64,000 nt of DNA from Chryseobacterium tructae (GTDB lineage: Bacteria; Bacteroidota; Bacteroidia; Flavobacteriales; Weeksellaceae), in NCBI RefSeq assembly GCF_030409875.1, contig NZ_JAUFQR010000001.1, positions 2,480,001 to 2,544,000 of the forward strand, given 5' to 3'. Position numbers and translations under genes: made by a program. Below the pieces are notes generated by a model. The model saw only the letters and a program-made list of their open reading frames with translations. It ran no database searches and was not told the origin of the DNA. Below, piece by piece: positions 9,108-18,500 of the stretch; the stretch's first letter is position 1; each line of letters starts with the position of its first letter.

Positions 9108-10823
9108 ATGAATACATTAGAAAAAGCGAAACTTTGGTTAAGTGATACCTTCGATGCAGAAACGAGAAGTGCAGTACAGGCATTAATCGATAGCAATTCC
9201 CCGGATCTGGAAGACTCTTTTTATAGAGAATTGGAATTCGGAACAGGAGGTATGCGTGGAATAATGGGAGTAGGAACCAACCGCTTAAATAAATATACAT
9301 TAGGACAGGCGACTCAGGGATTGGCCAACTATATGCTTGAGCAGTTCAAAGGAGAGGAAATCAAAGTTGCTATTGCTTATGATGTGCGCCACAATTCAAA
9401 AGAATTCGGGAAACTGGTAGCAGATGTTTTAACAGCAAACGGAATTAAAGTATTGCTTTTCAAAGATCACAGACCAACTCCTGAATTGTCTTTCACGGTT
9501 CGTGATAAAAAATGTAACGGCGGAATCGTATTAACAGCTTCTCACAATCCACCTGAATATAACGGGTATAAAGTATATTGGAATGACGGTGCACAGATCG
9601 TTCCGCCAAACGACGAGGCCATTATCAAAGAAGTATATTCTGTGAAATTTGAAGAAATTAAATTCAACGGAAATGATGACTTGATCGAATGGATCGGAGA
9701 GGAGCAAGATGACGTTTACATTGATGCATGTATTGAAAACTCTACATACCAAAACGAAGGAAAAGAAAATTTAAATATTGTTTTCACCTCTATTCACGGA
9801 ACTACCTATACTACGATTCCTAAAGCATTAGCAAAAGCAGGTTTCAAAAAAGTAGATTTGGTTAAAGAACAGATGATCCCAAGCGGAAATTTCCCTACTG
9901 TAGACTCTCCAAATCCGGAAGAACCAGCAGCATTAGAGATGGCTATGGATCTTGCAAAGATTACCAATGCTGATATCGTGATTGGAACAGACCCGGATGG
10001 GGATAGATTAGGAATTGCAGTAAGAAACCTGGATGGTGAAATGCAATTATTGAATGGAAACCAAACCAATACAATCCTTACGTATTACATCCTGAATGAA
10101 TGGAGAAAACAAGGCAGAATTACAGGTAAAGAATTCATTGGTTCTACCATCGTAACTTCTGATATTTTCTATGATATTGCACAGAAATTTGGGGTTGAAT
10201 GTAAAGTAGGTCTTACAGGATTCAAATGGATCGGAAAAATGATTCGTGAAGCTGAAGGAACTCAGAAATTTGTGTGTGGTGGAGAAGAAAGTTTCGGATT
10301 CATGACCGGAGATTTTGTTCGTGATAAAGACTCTTGTGGAAGTATCCTTTTAGCTTGTGAAATTGCTGCATGGTGTAAAGCCAACGGGAAAACAATGTAT
10401 CAATACATGATCGAAATCTATGAAGATCTGGGGATGTATTTTGAAGGATTAATCAATATTGTTAGAAAGGGAAGACAAGGTGCTGAAGAAATTCAGAATA
10501 TGATGAAAGACTTCCGTGAAAACCCTCCAAAAGAATTAGCAGGTTCATTAGTAGAAGAAGTAAAAGATTTCAAAGAACAGACAAGTCTTACCATTTCTAC
10601 AGGAGAGAAAAAAGTAATGAACGAAATTCCACAATCTAACGTATTGATTTACTATACACAGGACGGAACTAAAGTGTGTGTAAGACCTTCAGGAACAGAA
10701 CCGAAAATTAAATTCTATGTTTCAGTAAAAGATGCGATCTCTTCTGAAGCAGATTTTAAAGATAAATTAAAATCATTGGAAGCAAAAATTCAAGCCGTTA
10801 AAACAGATTTAAAACTGGATTAA
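9108..10823 (+). CDS. phospho-sugar mutase (phosphoglucomutase/phosphomannomutase type)
   Basis: Cytosolic alpha-D-phosphohexomutase of 571 residues that interconverts hexose 1-phosphate and 6-phosphate, feeding nucleotide-sugar synthesis for the envelope or glycogen. All four domains show their motifs: GTGGMRG at the N-terminus, the phosphoserine loop TASHNP (Ser145), the Mg2+ loop GTDPDGDR near residue 295, the sugar-binding GGEESFGF near 390 and the phosphate-binding RPSGTEPK near 525. Length fits the long PGM2/YhxB-like subfamily common in Bacteroidota rather than the 450-residue GlmM/ManB type. Substrate preference (glucose or mannose) cannot be fixed from sequence. Confidence 0.93.
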   Translation: MNTLEKAKLWLSDTFDAETRSAVQALIDSNSPDLEDSFYRELEFGTGGMRGIMGVGTNRLNKYTLGQATQGLANYMLEQFKGEEIKVAIAYDVRHNSKEFGKLVADVLTANGIKVLLFKDHRPTPELSFTVRDKKCNGGIVLTASHNPPEYNGYKVYWNDGAQIVPPNDEAIIKEVYSVKFEEIKFNGNDDLIEWIGEEQDDVYIDACIENSTYQNEGKENLNIVFTSIHGTTYTTIPKALAKAGFKKVDLVKEQMIPSGNFPTVDSPNPEEPAALEMAMDLAKITNADIVIGTDPDGDRLGIAVRNLDGEMQLLNGNQTNTILTYYILNEWRKQGRITGKEFIGSTIVTSDIFYDIAQKFGVECKVGLTGFKWIGKMIREAEGTQKFVCGGEESFGFMTGDFVRDKDSCGSILLACEIAAWCKANGKTMYQYMIEIYEDLGMYFEGLINIVRKGRQGAEEIQNMMKDFRENPPKELAGSLVEEVKDFKEQTSLTISTGEKKVMNEIPQSNVLIYYTQDGTKVCVRPSGTEPKIKFYVSVKDAISSEADFKDKLKSLEAKIQAVKTDLKLD

Positions 10824-10840
10824 TCTCTTGTAAAGCAGAT

Positions 10841-11740
10841 ATGATAAAAAAAATAGTAGCAGTTTGCATACTGTCTGTAGCTGTAGTTTCTTGTAAAAAG
10901 GAGACTGCAGTTCCGGATGGAAAATCTGTAAACGACTCAATTGCTAAAAACGAAACCAAAGAGAATCAGTACAAACCCATTGATACAGCTTGTTCTTCCA
11001 ACAATAAAACGGAAGATTATATTGCAGCTCTTCAATGGTATCGTACGAAAATTGATAAGGAAATTGCAGGAAACAGTCCGGAACAGAACAATAAAGTGTA
11101 CGAAGATTATGTGAAAATCAGAGATAAGTACACCGATTGTTTTAACGATTCACAAACTGAGATATTAGATAAATATATTGATTATCACACGAATGAACCG
11201 GGAACCGAGCACCTGCCGGATAACATAAAGAAAATGGCAGCCGAGCTGAATAAAGCAGGTCTTGAATTCCGTGAAATGGGAGAAGGACTTACAGAAATTC
11301 ATTCGTTACCAGGATATTATGAGTCTGTCTTTAAAAATAAAGTAACTCCTGATTATGGAGCCTATATCTCGCAGATGGCAAAAGACAATAAGGAAAACTA
11401 TGCTGTGAATGGTGGTCTTTTAATTACCTGGGAAGAATTAGGAGATCGTTTGATCGAATGGGAAAATTTTATCAATAAATATCCCAAAAGCCAATTAATA
11501 AGGGCAGCAAAAGATAATTACCACAATTATTTGCTGGATTATCTTCTGGGAATGGACAGTGATCGTATCTATGATAATGAGGAAGGAAAAATTTATGATG
11601 ATAAAAAGGAAGCGTACAGCACACTCATCAAAAAATATCCAAACTCTGCTACTGCAAAAAAAACTAAAGAACTAATAGCCGCTTATGATGCCCATGTACC
11701 TGTGGATCAGATAGAAGAGAGAATCAATTTGAAAAGATAA
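10841..11740 (+). CDS. hypothetical lipoprotein
   Basis: A 299-residue lipoprotein (lipobox VVSCKK, Cys18) of unknown function. After a low-complexity Asn/Lys/Glu spacer the rest is helical, with TPR-like helical pairs (DYIAALQWYRTKIDKEIAGN, WENFINKYPKSQLIRAAKDN, LIKKYPNSATAKKTKELIAA); the repeated KYP motifs are typical of outer-membrane TPR lipoproteins. It begins 17 bases after the phosphohexomutase and ends 30 bases before the aminotransferase, so it may be co-transcribed with both. No enzymatic motif is visible. Confidence 0.75.
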   Translation: MIKKIVAVCILSVAVVSCKKETAVPDGKSVNDSIAKNETKENQYKPIDTACSSNNKTEDYIAALQWYRTKIDKEIAGNSPEQNNKVYEDYVKIRDKYTDCFNDSQTEILDKYIDYHTNEPGTEHLPDNIKKMAAELNKAGLEFREMGEGLTEIHSLPGYYESVFKNKVTPDYGAYISQMAKDNKENYAVNGGLLITWEELGDRLIEWENFINKYPKSQLIRAAKDNYHNYLLDYLLGMDSDRIYDNEEGKIYDDKKEAYSTLIKKYPNSATAKKTKELIAAYDAHVPVDQIEERINLKR

Positions 11741-11770
11741 AATATTAGTAAATTTTAAATAAGAAATAAA

Positions 11771-13024
11771 GTGAAAGTTTCAAAATTAGCAGCGAACCTG
11801 ATCGGTTCTGAAATTGTAAAAATTGGTAACGAAGTAAATGATCTAAAAGCAAAAGGTGCAGAAATTGCCAATCTTACTATTGGTGACCTGAATTCTAATA
11901 TCTATCCTATCCCAGCATTGCTGAAGGAGGAGATTCAGAAAGCCTATCAGAATAACCTGACAAACTATCCACCTGCCAACGGACTTTTATCTTTAAGAAA
12001 AGAAGTTTCCAAAGACTTAAAAAACAGATGGAATCTGGATTATTCACCCAATGATATTTTGATTACAGCAGGATCAAGACCGTTGATCTATGCCGTATAC
12101 AAAACCATCGTAGACGAAGGAGATAAAGTAGTATATCCTACACCATCATGGAACAACAATCACTATGCTTACCTTACTTCAGCCAATGCTGTAGAAGTAA
12201 AAACAAAGCCTGAAACCAATTTCCTTCCAACAGCAGATGATTTAAGACCTCATTTGGACGGAGCAGTTCTATTGGCACTTTGCTCTCCATTGAACCCAAC
12301 AGGAACCATGTTCACAAGGGAACAACTTTCTGAAATCTGTGAATTGGTAATTGCTGAAAACAAAAAAAGAGGAGCAGACGAAAAACCATTATACTTAATG
12401 TATGATCAGATCTATTCTAACCTTACTTTTGGTGCAGAACATGTAGATCCGGTTTCTCTTTTCCCTGAAATGAAAGAATATACAGTGTATATCGATGGGA
12501 TTTCAAAATGTCTGGCTGCTACAGGAGTACGTGTAGGTTGGGGATTCGGACCTGCACATATCATTGATAAAATGAAAGCACTTCTTACTCACGTTGGAGC
12601 TTGGGCACCAAAACCAGAGCAGGAAGCTACAGCAAAATTCTATGAAAATCCTGAAAATGTAAATGTATTCGTAGAAGACTTCAAAGGAAAATTGGAAGAA
12701 AGCCTAAAAGTTCTTCATGGTGGAATTCAGGATCTGAAAGGGAAAGGTTTAACGGTAGACAGTATTGAGCCGATGGGAGCACTTTACCTTACTATCAAAT
12801 TAGATTATATCGGAAAAACAAAACCTGATGGAGTTGTTCTTGAAAACTCTTCAGACCTTGTATTTTACTTAATCAATGAAGCAGGGGTTGCTTTAGTTCC
12901 GTTCTCAGCATTCGGGGAAGATACATCTGAACCTTGGTTCCGTGCTTCCGTTGGAGGGTTAGCTGTAGATGAAATCAAAGGAATGCTTCCGAAATTGGAA
13001 ACTGCTTTGAATAATCTGAAGTAA
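11771..13024 (+). CDS. PLP-dependent class I/II aminotransferase
   Basis: Fold-type I aminotransferase of 417 residues, aspartate-aminotransferase-like. Visible motifs are NLTIGDLNS near the N-terminus, the substrate/PLP segment ITAGSRPLIYAVY, CSPLNPTG with the PLP-contacting Asn, MYDQIYSNL with the Asp/Tyr pair, and DGISKCLAATGVRVGWGFG, in which Lys (about residue 245) forms the Schiff base. The C-terminal WFRASVGG supplies the carboxylate-binding Arg. The start is GTG at 11771; no ATG fits the N-terminus. The amino donor cannot be decided from sequence. Confidence 0.9.
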   Translation: MKVSKLAANLIGSEIVKIGNEVNDLKAKGAEIANLTIGDLNSNIYPIPALLKEEIQKAYQNNLTNYPPANGLLSLRKEVSKDLKNRWNLDYSPNDILITAGSRPLIYAVYKTIVDEGDKVVYPTPSWNNNHYAYLTSANAVEVKTKPETNFLPTADDLRPHLDGAVLLALCSPLNPTGTMFTREQLSEICELVIAENKKRGADEKPLYLMYDQIYSNLTFGAEHVDPVSLFPEMKEYTVYIDGISKCLAATGVRVGWGFGPAHIIDKMKALLTHVGAWAPKPEQEATAKFYENPENVNVFVEDFKGKLEESLKVLHGGIQDLKGKGLTVDSIEPMGALYLTIKLDYIGKTKPDGVVLENSSDLVFYLINEAGVALVPFSAFGEDTSEPWFRASVGGLAVDEIKGMLPKLETALNNLK

Positions 13025-13045
13025 TAAGTTTAATTCATTTATAAA

Positions 13046-13103
13046 TGTACCAGTGTAACAATAGCCACCAATAGAAAAATTGGTACATTGTTACACTGGT
13101 ATA
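13046..13103. repeat. hairpin-forming intergenic repeat
   Basis: Perfect 14 bp inverted repeat accagtgtaacaat (13049-13062) / attgttacactggt (13087-13100), with a nested ccaat / attgg hairpin inside. Near-copies of the arm continue to 13122 (ttgttatattggtacatt). It follows the aminotransferase stop by 22 bases and could act as its terminator or RNA end, but it has no T-tract and looks like a dispersed repeat. Confidence 0.7.
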
Positions 13104-13134
13104 TTGTTATATTGGTACATTATAGTAATTATCG

Positions 13135-13153
13135 CGCTGAGCGGAGTCGAAGC
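13135..13153. repeat. short dispersed motif cgctgagcggagtcgaagc
   Basis: A GC-rich 19-base word in an AT-rich spacer. I recognise it as a word that recurs in intergenic regions of many Bacteroidota genomes; its reverse complement is not seen nearby. Function unknown. Confidence 0.5.
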
Positions 13154-13174
13154 TTTTTTACAACCTTATAACCC

Positions 13175-13765
13175 ATGAAACCTTCCAGAAAATCCTTTAT
13201 TGAAACAAAATATCTGTTCTATTCCACACTGGTTATCATTCCAATAGTGATCATCAGTGTTTGGCTTTCCGGGAAAGGTGATCATCGCTCATTATTTCAA
13301 AATTCTATCTTATCAACCTCTATTTTGGCAGGAGCATTTTTCCTGTTTATTACTTTAGGGTTATATTATGGTCTGAAATTAAAAGATAATATGGGAGGTA
13401 TTTTAAACAAGGAAAGAATAAAGAAATATGCCAACAAAACTCCTGTAATGGATGGTTTTGATTTTGATCCTCCTGCAGTCGGAGATGGAATAGGAGGATT
13501 CATCATTTCAATCTTCTTATGGATTATATTTTCCATTGTGCTTATATTCCTTTCCTATTTTTTAGGGCTTTTCTTTTGGTCGGCCTTATTATTTCTGGCT
13601 GCCATGCTATATTGGATTTTTTTTCGGGCATTGCGTTATGTATTTAAAAACTCTCGCAAATGCAAAGGAGATTTTGTAAAAAGCATTGGATTCGGCTTTT
13701 TATACTCGTTTGTCTATATTTCCTGGATCTATGGTATCATTTTCATGATCAATTATATCAACTAA
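13175..13765 (+). CDS. hypothetical membrane protein
   Basis: A 196-residue protein with five likely membrane helices: about residues 13-31, 45-66, 107-130, 133-153 and 170-192. A conserved-looking soluble loop (NKTPVMDGFDFDPPAVGDGIGG, about residues 88-108) sits between helices 2 and 3. There are no motifs of known transporters or enzymes. It is flanked by a repeat upstream and by the PAP2 promoter downstream, so it is probably a single-gene unit. Function unknown. Confidence 0.7.
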   Translation: MKPSRKSFIETKYLFYSTLVIIPIVIISVWLSGKGDHRSLFQNSILSTSILAGAFFLFITLGLYYGLKLKDNMGGILNKERIKKYANKTPVMDGFDFDPPAVGDGIGGFIISIFLWIIFSIVLIFLSYFLGLFFWSALLFLAAMLYWIFFRALRYVFKNSRKCKGDFVKSIGFGFLYSFVYISWIYGIIFMINYIN

Positions 13766-13820
13766 GGCCTGGTTATTATTTTACAAAAAATTAAATAAAT
13801 ATTAAAAATTAAATAAATAT

Positions 13821-13852
13821 TTTGTAATAAGGATAACAAGGAATTATCTTTG
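13821..13852 (+). promoter_or_regulatory. Bacteroidota-type promoter (-33/-7) of the PAP2 gene
   Basis: TTTG at 13821-13824, a 20-base spacer, and TATCTTTG (TAnnTTTG consensus) at 13845-13852. The start codon at 13897 is 45 bases downstream. Confidence 0.75.
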
Positions 13853-13896
13853 AGCCCTTTATAAGCTAAGAATAAACAGGGTTGAAAACAACAACG

Positions 13897-14883
13897 ATGA
13901 AAAAATTGAGATTTTTGCTATTGCCAATGTCTATATTGGTATGTTCACAAGAAATAGATACACTTCAGGTAAAAGAATTATCACAGACACCTGAACTCCC
14001 TAAAGTACAAACATATACCCTAAAAGACGGATCTGTACGAACGTATCCAAAGCCTAAATTACTAGATTTTGTGACCAAGCTGCCTCGAAATTTTATTGAT
14101 ACTAATAAAGACTTTGTAGCAAAAGATCATGCTTACTATTTAGGAGGTGCCATTGCCTCAACACTCATCCTTATTCCTTTTGATCAAAAATTAATTGATA
14201 ATTCAAGAGAGTTAGGAGAAAGATGGGGAATGGATAAAGATAACAACTATACCAAACTGGGTGGGGTTTTCAAAATTCCTAAAGACATCGGATCTACATT
14301 ATATCTTATAGGAAATGGATCTACATTGGTATTCCTGGGAATTGGTTTTGGAGCCTATGGTTTGATTAAAAATGATTATAGAGCGCAAGCTACAGCCAGT
14401 GGATTAATGGAAAGTTTAATTCTTTCCGGAGTTTTCACTCAAACGATCAAAAGAATTACCGGAAGAGAAAGCCCGTTTATTGCAGAAGAAAATGGAAATA
14501 AAGGCGGTGCTTGGAATCCGTTTCCAAGTTTTTCAGCATTTGGAAAAAACACTTCTAATTATGATGCTATGCCATCTGGGCACTTAACAACATTTATGGC
14601 TGGTATTACCGTAATTGCAGACAACTATCCGGATGCAAAATGGATAAAACCTGTAGGATATACATTAGCCGGAGCTTTATGTTTTCAGATGATGCAAAGT
14701 AAAGTTCACTGGGCTTCCGATTATCCGGTAGCATTATTAATGGGGTATTTTATTGGAAAAACAATCTCAAAAAGCAGATATACCTCTTCAGAAAAAACAA
14801 TAGGAAAAACAAAATATAAATTTGACCTTATGGCATCCCGCCAATGGGAATATAATATGGTAGGGGTAAAGCTATCCTTTTAA
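13897..14883 (+). CDS. PAP2-family membrane phosphatase
   Basis: Exported or membrane PAP2 (type 2 phosphatidic acid phosphatase) enzyme of about 328 residues that removes phosphate from a lipid phosphate such as undecaprenyl pyrophosphate, phosphatidic acid or lipid A. The catalytic signature is complete: KRITGRESP (motif 1), AMPSGH (motif 2, His), and SKVHWASD (motif 3, His/Asp). The N-terminus is a signal peptide ending near CSQ. I chose the ATG at 13897 because it follows the promoter and gives MKKLRFLLLP; an in-frame TTG at 13882 is possible. A terminator follows 35 bases after the stop. The C-terminal strand-rich tail ending in KLSF is like other Bacteroidota members. Confidence 0.9.
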   Translation: MKKLRFLLLPMSILVCSQEIDTLQVKELSQTPELPKVQTYTLKDGSVRTYPKPKLLDFVTKLPRNFIDTNKDFVAKDHAYYLGGAIASTLILIPFDQKLIDNSRELGERWGMDKDNNYTKLGGVFKIPKDIGSTLYLIGNGSTLVFLGIGFGAYGLIKNDYRAQATASGLMESLILSGVFTQTIKRITGRESPFIAEENGNKGGAWNPFPSFSAFGKNTSNYDAMPSGHLTTFMAGITVIADNYPDAKWIKPVGYTLAGALCFQMMQSKVHWASDYPVALLMGYFIGKTISKSRYTSSEKTIGKTKYKFDLMASRQWEYNMVGVKLSF

Positions 14884-14917
14884 TGCATTGACTCATTTAA
14901 ATAAAAATCTATATCCG

Positions 14918-14958
14918 ATTCTCACATTTTCATCGAAAATGTGGGAATTTTGTTTTTT
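14918..14958 (+). terminator. Rho-independent terminator
   Basis: Stem attctcacattttc / gaaaatgtgggaat (14 pairs, one wobble) with a three-base loop and a T-rich tail; ends the PAP2 transcript. Confidence 0.85.
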
Positions 14959-15116
14959 GAAAAGAATAAAAATTGCAGATTTTAATGAGGAAATTAGTCA
15001 GAATACCACATTTATAGGACAAACTAAAATAGTTTTCACTATTTTTGGTCTGAATAAGCCCTATCACTCTTTATTTTGGAGAGATAGCTTGAAAAGACTT
15101 AATTAATATTTACTGA

Positions 15117-15839
15117 ATGAAAATAATCGCTGTCATCCCTGCACGCTATGAAGCAAGCCGTTTTCCAGGAAAACTAATGCAGACACTGGGAGAAAAAACT
15201 GTTATTACCACCACTTATCAAAATGTAGTAGAAACAGGACTGTTTGACGAAGTATTTGTAGCTACAGATTCTGAAATCATCTTTGATGAAATCACCAGGA
15301 ATGGAGGAAAAGCTGTAATGACAGGACAACATGAAACAGGAAGCGATCGCATAGCTGAAGCTGTACAGAATATCGATTGTGATATCGTAATTAATGTTCA
15401 GGGCGATGAACCGTTCCTTAAGCTGGAACCCTTACAACAACTGATCGAAGTTTTTAAACAAGATATACAACAAGAGATTTCTCTGGCATCCTTAAAAATA
15501 AAATTGTCCGAAAAAGGAGAAATAGAAAACCCCAATAATGTAAAAGTAATTACTGATAATAACGGTTTTGCATTATATTTCAGTCGTTCTGCCATTCCTT
15601 TCCACAGAGAAGTTTCCTATGATGTGAGCTACTTTAAGCATATCGGGGTATATGCATTCAGAAAAGAAGCCTTATTACAATTTTCAAAACTGGAAATGAA
15701 ACCATTGGAAATATCTGAAAAGATCGAATGTATCCGATACTTGGAGTACGGAATGAAAATCAAAATGATAGAAACCAATTTCATTGGAGTAGGGATTGAT
15801 ACACCAGAAGATCTGGAAAAAGCAAGGAAGTTAATTTAA
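15117..15839 (+). CDS. kdsB: 3-deoxy-manno-octulosonate cytidylyltransferase
   Basis: KdsB activates Kdo with CTP to CMP-Kdo for lipid A-core assembly, in the cytosol. The 240 residues are the usual length. Family signatures are present: [13 protein letters not shown] at the N-terminus (CTP binding), [36 protein letters not shown] with metal-binding Asp, and the C-terminal [11 protein letters not shown]. Its partner kdsA lies at 47.4 kb in the same window, so the two Kdo genes are unlinked. The ATG at 15117 gives the canonical [10 protein letters not shown] start. Confidence 0.96.
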   Translation: MKIIAVIPARYEASRFPGKLMQTLGEKTVITTTYQNVVETGLFDEVFVATDSEIIFDEITRNGGKAVMTGQHETGSDRIAEAVQNIDCDIVINVQGDEPFLKLEPLQQLIEVFKQDIQQEISLASLKIKLSEKGEIENPNNVKVITDNNGFALYFSRSAIPFHREVSYDVSYFKHIGVYAFRKEALLQFSKLEMKPLEISEKIECIRYLEYGMKIKMIETNFIGVGIDTPEDLEKARKLI

Positions 15840-15890
15840 AAATAAAATAATTTGAGAATAGCATCATTTCGATTTTACTTTCTCTGCCTT

Positions 15891-15922
15891 TTTGCTTTTT
15901 ATCCCAATTCCTCTTATATTTG
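15891..15922 (+). promoter_or_regulatory. Bacteroidota-type promoter (-33/-7)
   Basis: TTTG at 15891-15894, a 20-base spacer, TATATTTG at 15915-15922; about 20 bases before the TTG start at 15942. It supports that short gene as a transcribed unit. Confidence 0.7.
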
Positions 15923-15941
15923 AATTGATAAATAAGTTATT

Positions 15942-16340
15942 TTGGTAAAGATCTTATTTTTAATAACATTATTCTACGGTTCAGGTTTGAAATCTCAGAG
16001 TCTGAATCATAAAAAATTCTATGCCCAGATTCATCATAGTTGTGTGGCAACCAGCAACGGTGCCTATGATAGATACACTTTTCTGGTTTTAGAGTTTAAA
16101 AATAATGAAGTATTTCCGTCGTATTTACAAATACCTTCCGGAGAGAAAAAAAGAAAAGATCCTGTTACTTATCGATTTGAAAATAAAATATTATATCTTA
16201 CAAAAACGTTAGGTTTTAAAGAAGATCCGGGAATGGTTTTTAAATATATAAATGGAAATCTGGTTCCCCAACATAAAAAAAGCAAGCCAGACTTGATTTT
16301 TAAACCTTCTTTAAATAACTATTTTAATAAAGCTAAATGA
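15942..16340 (+). CDS. hypothetical exported protein
   Basis: A 132-residue protein with a hydrophobic N-terminal signal (KILFLITLFYGSGLKSQ) and no known domain. The mature part is basic and beta-rich, with one short Cys-containing stretch (HHSCVATSNGAYDRYTF). The start is TTG at 15942: no ATG fits, an in-frame stop lies just upstream, and a good promoter ends 20 bases before. The stop overlaps the next gene by four bases, so both form an operon with the LolA-like protein. Function unknown. Confidence 0.65.
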   Translation: MVKILFLITLFYGSGLKSQSLNHKKFYAQIHHSCVATSNGAYDRYTFLVLEFKNNEVFPSYLQIPSGEKKRKDPVTYRFENKILYLTKTLGFKEDPGMVFKYINGNLVPQHKKSKPDLIFKPSLNNYFNKAK

Positions 16341-17002
16341 AAAAAATAATATACTTAGTCCTTTTTACCGTTACAAGTTCACTGTATTATGCCCAGACCG
16401 CAAAGGAAATTATAGATAAAAATATTGAATTATCCGGAGGTTTAACCAATTGGAAGCTTTTAAACTCCGTATTGTTACAAGGAAAAGTAGTATTAGGAAT
16501 CAAAGATGAGTATCCCATAAAAATATACCAACAACGTCCCAATCTTACCAAAACCATTATTGTAACTGGTGGGAAAGAAACAGCGATTGAAGGTTTTGAC
16601 GGAAACAAAGGCTATGCAATGAATTATGCTGCCAATAAGCTTCAGGAATATCCGGAATATGTGCCGGAAAATTTTGATAACGATTTTATTGACTGGGAAA
16701 ATAAAGGCTTTGTTGCCAAATACCTTGGAAAAGAAAAAGTAGGTGAGGTTTATTGCCATAAAGTGGAACTTACCAAGAATGTAAATAAGAATATGTATTA
16801 TTTTGATACAACCACTTATATGCTTTTAAAGGAAATTAAAAAAGAAGAAACCGTCGTATATTCCGATTATAAAAAAGTAGGAAATCTTACGATGCCTTTC
16901 AGGATAGAGTCTTCAAGCCCTAAAAAAGATGGAGATTATGTAATGTTACTTAATAGAATAGATATCAACAAGGTTTTTCCTGCGAATATCTTTAAGTTTT
17001 AA
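16337..17002 (+). CDS. LolA-like outer-membrane lipoprotein-sorting-type protein
   Basis: A 221-residue exported protein (signal ending in YYAQ). The mature sequence resembles the LolA/LolB-like fold proteins of Bacteroidota: AKEIIDKNIELSGGLTNWKLLNSVLLQGKV, IKIYQQRPNLTKTIIV, GNKGYAMNYAANKLQEY, YYFDTTTYMLLKEIKK and YSDYKKVGNLTMPFRIES. These form the half-barrel that binds acyl chains in lipoprotein carriers, but many homologues act elsewhere, so binding to lipoproteins is not assured. It overlaps the previous gene by ATGA and ends 37 bases before the glutathione peroxidase. Confidence 0.75.
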   Translation: MKKIIYLVLFTVTSSLYYAQTAKEIIDKNIELSGGLTNWKLLNSVLLQGKVVLGIKDEYPIKIYQQRPNLTKTIIVTGGKETAIEGFDGNKGYAMNYAANKLQEYPEYVPENFDNDFIDWENKGFVAKYLGKEKVGEVYCHKVELTKNVNKNMYYFDTTTYMLLKEIKKEETVVYSDYKKVGNLTMPFRIESSSPKKDGDYVMLLNRIDINKVFPANIFKF

Positions 17003-17039
17003 TTCATCTGCAGTTCAGACTGCGTAAAATTTATAAGAA

Positions 17040-17615
17040 ATGAAAAATATTTTTTTACTGTTGCTTTCATTAACAGCGTTCCTGCAAAGCTGCACCAACC
17101 AAAAAAGTGAAATTTCTAAAGCTAAAACCAATGAACTTATGGGAAAAACAATATATGATTTTAAAGTAGAAAGCCTTGATGGAAAGGAGATCAACTTTGC
17201 GGATTTCAAAGGAAAGAAAATCCTAATCGTCAATACCGCTTCCGAATGTGGGTTTACTCCTCAGTATGCAGATCTTGAAAAAGTATATGAAGAATATAAA
17301 GATAAATTGGTTGTAGTAGGTTTTCCAGCGAATAACTTTGGCGGTCAGGAACCTGGTACTAACACTGAAATCGGAACATTCTGCCAGAAAAACTATGGCG
17401 TAACATTTCCAATGGCTGCAAAGGTTTCTGTAAAAGGGGATGATACGGCACCGATCTTTAAATATTTAACGGAACAGGAACTCAACGGAGTAAAAAATAC
17501 AACGATCCTTTGGAATTTTACCAAATTCCTGATCGATGAAAACGGGAAACTGATTGATAGCTATGTAAGCACAACAAAACCTACGAGCGAATCAATTACA
17601 AAGCATTTGAAATAA
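17040..17615 (+). CDS. glutathione peroxidase-family lipoprotein (thiol peroxidase)
   Basis: A 191-residue peroxidase anchored as a lipoprotein (lipobox LQSC, Cys18) that would reduce peroxides in the periplasm. The catalytic set is visible: NTASECGFT with the peroxidatic Cys70, FPANNFGGQEPG with Gln, and WNFTKFL with Trp and Asn. Cysteine rather than selenocysteine suggests thioredoxin-type reductants rather than glutathione. It follows the LolA-like gene closely and is closed by a terminator hairpin. Confidence 0.92.
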   Translation: MKNIFLLLLSLTAFLQSCTNQKSEISKAKTNELMGKTIYDFKVESLDGKEINFADFKGKKILIVNTASECGFTPQYADLEKVYEEYKDKLVVVGFPANNFGGQEPGTNTEIGTFCQKNYGVTFPMAAKVSVKGDDTAPIFKYLTEQELNGVKNTTILWNFTKFLIDENGKLIDSYVSTTKPTSESITKHLK

Positions 17616-17638
17616 ATAAAAAAAATATTTATATACAG

Positions 17639-17672
17639 AAAGTGGATGTTATCATCCACTTTTTTATTTTTG
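17639..17672 (+). terminator. Rho-independent terminator overlapping a TATTTTTG -7 element
   Basis: Stem aaagtggatg / catccacttt with loop ttat and a T-rich tail. The tail contains TATTTTTG (17665-17672), a match to the TAnnTTTG -7 element, five bases before the next ATG; if used, that mRNA would have almost no leader. No -33 element is seen at the right distance. Confidence 0.75.
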
Positions 17673-17676
17673 CACC

Positions 17677-18468
17677 ATGAAAAAACTAGTAATTATTTTT
17701 ATACTTATCCTTTCTATTAAGGGGTTTTCACAAAGTTATTTTTCAGGAAAAATCAACTATTGTACCCCAAAAAAAGAAGAATCCAAAAAGAAATTTGATG
17801 CAGCTATTATTGCCCTGAGCTATCCTGATCTTTATGAAAAAGCTGCCAATGCTATGGTGCTAATTGCAGATAAAGATCCTACCTATTGTGATGCTTATTT
17901 TATGGCAGGATATCTTTTCAGATTACAGGAAAAGCATGATGATGCTCTTGCTTATTATTACGTAGCAGATAGCCTAGCCCAGAATAAATCTCCAGAATTT
18001 AAGCAAAACTTTGCCATCGAATTGATGAGATCCGAAAAAGCTGATATGGCGAGAGAAAAGTTTCAGGAAATGGTAAAGTACTTTCCTAATAGTCCGGAAG
18101 GATATTATGGAATAGCCAATACTGCAATTGTTCTGCATGATTTTGATAATGGATTAAACAATTTGAAAAAAGCTGAAAAGCTATATGAAAACTCTGGAGA
18201 AGTAAAGAATGATGTAAAATATATGTATGGAATGTTGAATTGTCTCAATGAAAATTATGAGGAAGCATTACCTTATTTTGATGAAGTATATTCTACATAT
18301 AAAAAAGATGTAGGGTATTTATCTCTTTATGCACTTACCCTAATAAAGGTGGGTAAGGCCAGTAATGATGAAAAAATTATCAAAAAAGCCTGGAAAACGT
18401 ATGAGAAAATAAAAGATGTACAAGGGCCAGAGGATCTTTCTGAAAAAATAAAGAAGGAATTCTCTTAA
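17677..18468 (+). CDS. exported TPR protein
   Basis: A 263-residue protein with an N-terminal signal (IFILILSIKGFSQ) and at least four tetratricopeptide-type helix pairs, for example DAYFMAGYLFRLQEKHDDALAYYYVADSL, MAREKFQEMVKYFPNSPEGYYGIAN, and YMYGMLNCLNENYEEALPYFDEVY. TPR repeats bind partner proteins; the partner is unknown. Single-gene unit between a terminator and a hairpin repeat. Confidence 0.8.
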   Translation: MKKLVIIFILILSIKGFSQSYFSGKINYCTPKKEESKKKFDAAIIALSYPDLYEKAANAMVLIADKDPTYCDAYFMAGYLFRLQEKHDDALAYYYVADSLAQNKSPEFKQNFAIELMRSEKADMAREKFQEMVKYFPNSPEGYYGIANTAIVLHDFDNGLNNLKKAEKLYENSGEVKNDVKYMYGMLNCLNENYEEALPYFDEVYSTYKKDVGYLSLYALTLIKVGKASNDEKIIKKAWKTYEKIKDVQGPEDLSEKIKKEFS

Positions 18469-18500
18469 AAATTAGAATTTGTTATATAAAGCAATTCCGT

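Noticed and set aside
13046..13103. Riboswitch or small RNA
   Set aside because: It is a simple inverted repeat behind a stop codon with no conserved aptamer-like features; a dispersed repeat or terminator is the simpler reading.
14888..15106. A 72-codon open frame after the PAP2 gene
   Set aside because: It translates through the terminator hairpin, has no promoter or ribosome-binding site, and its composition is not coding-like.
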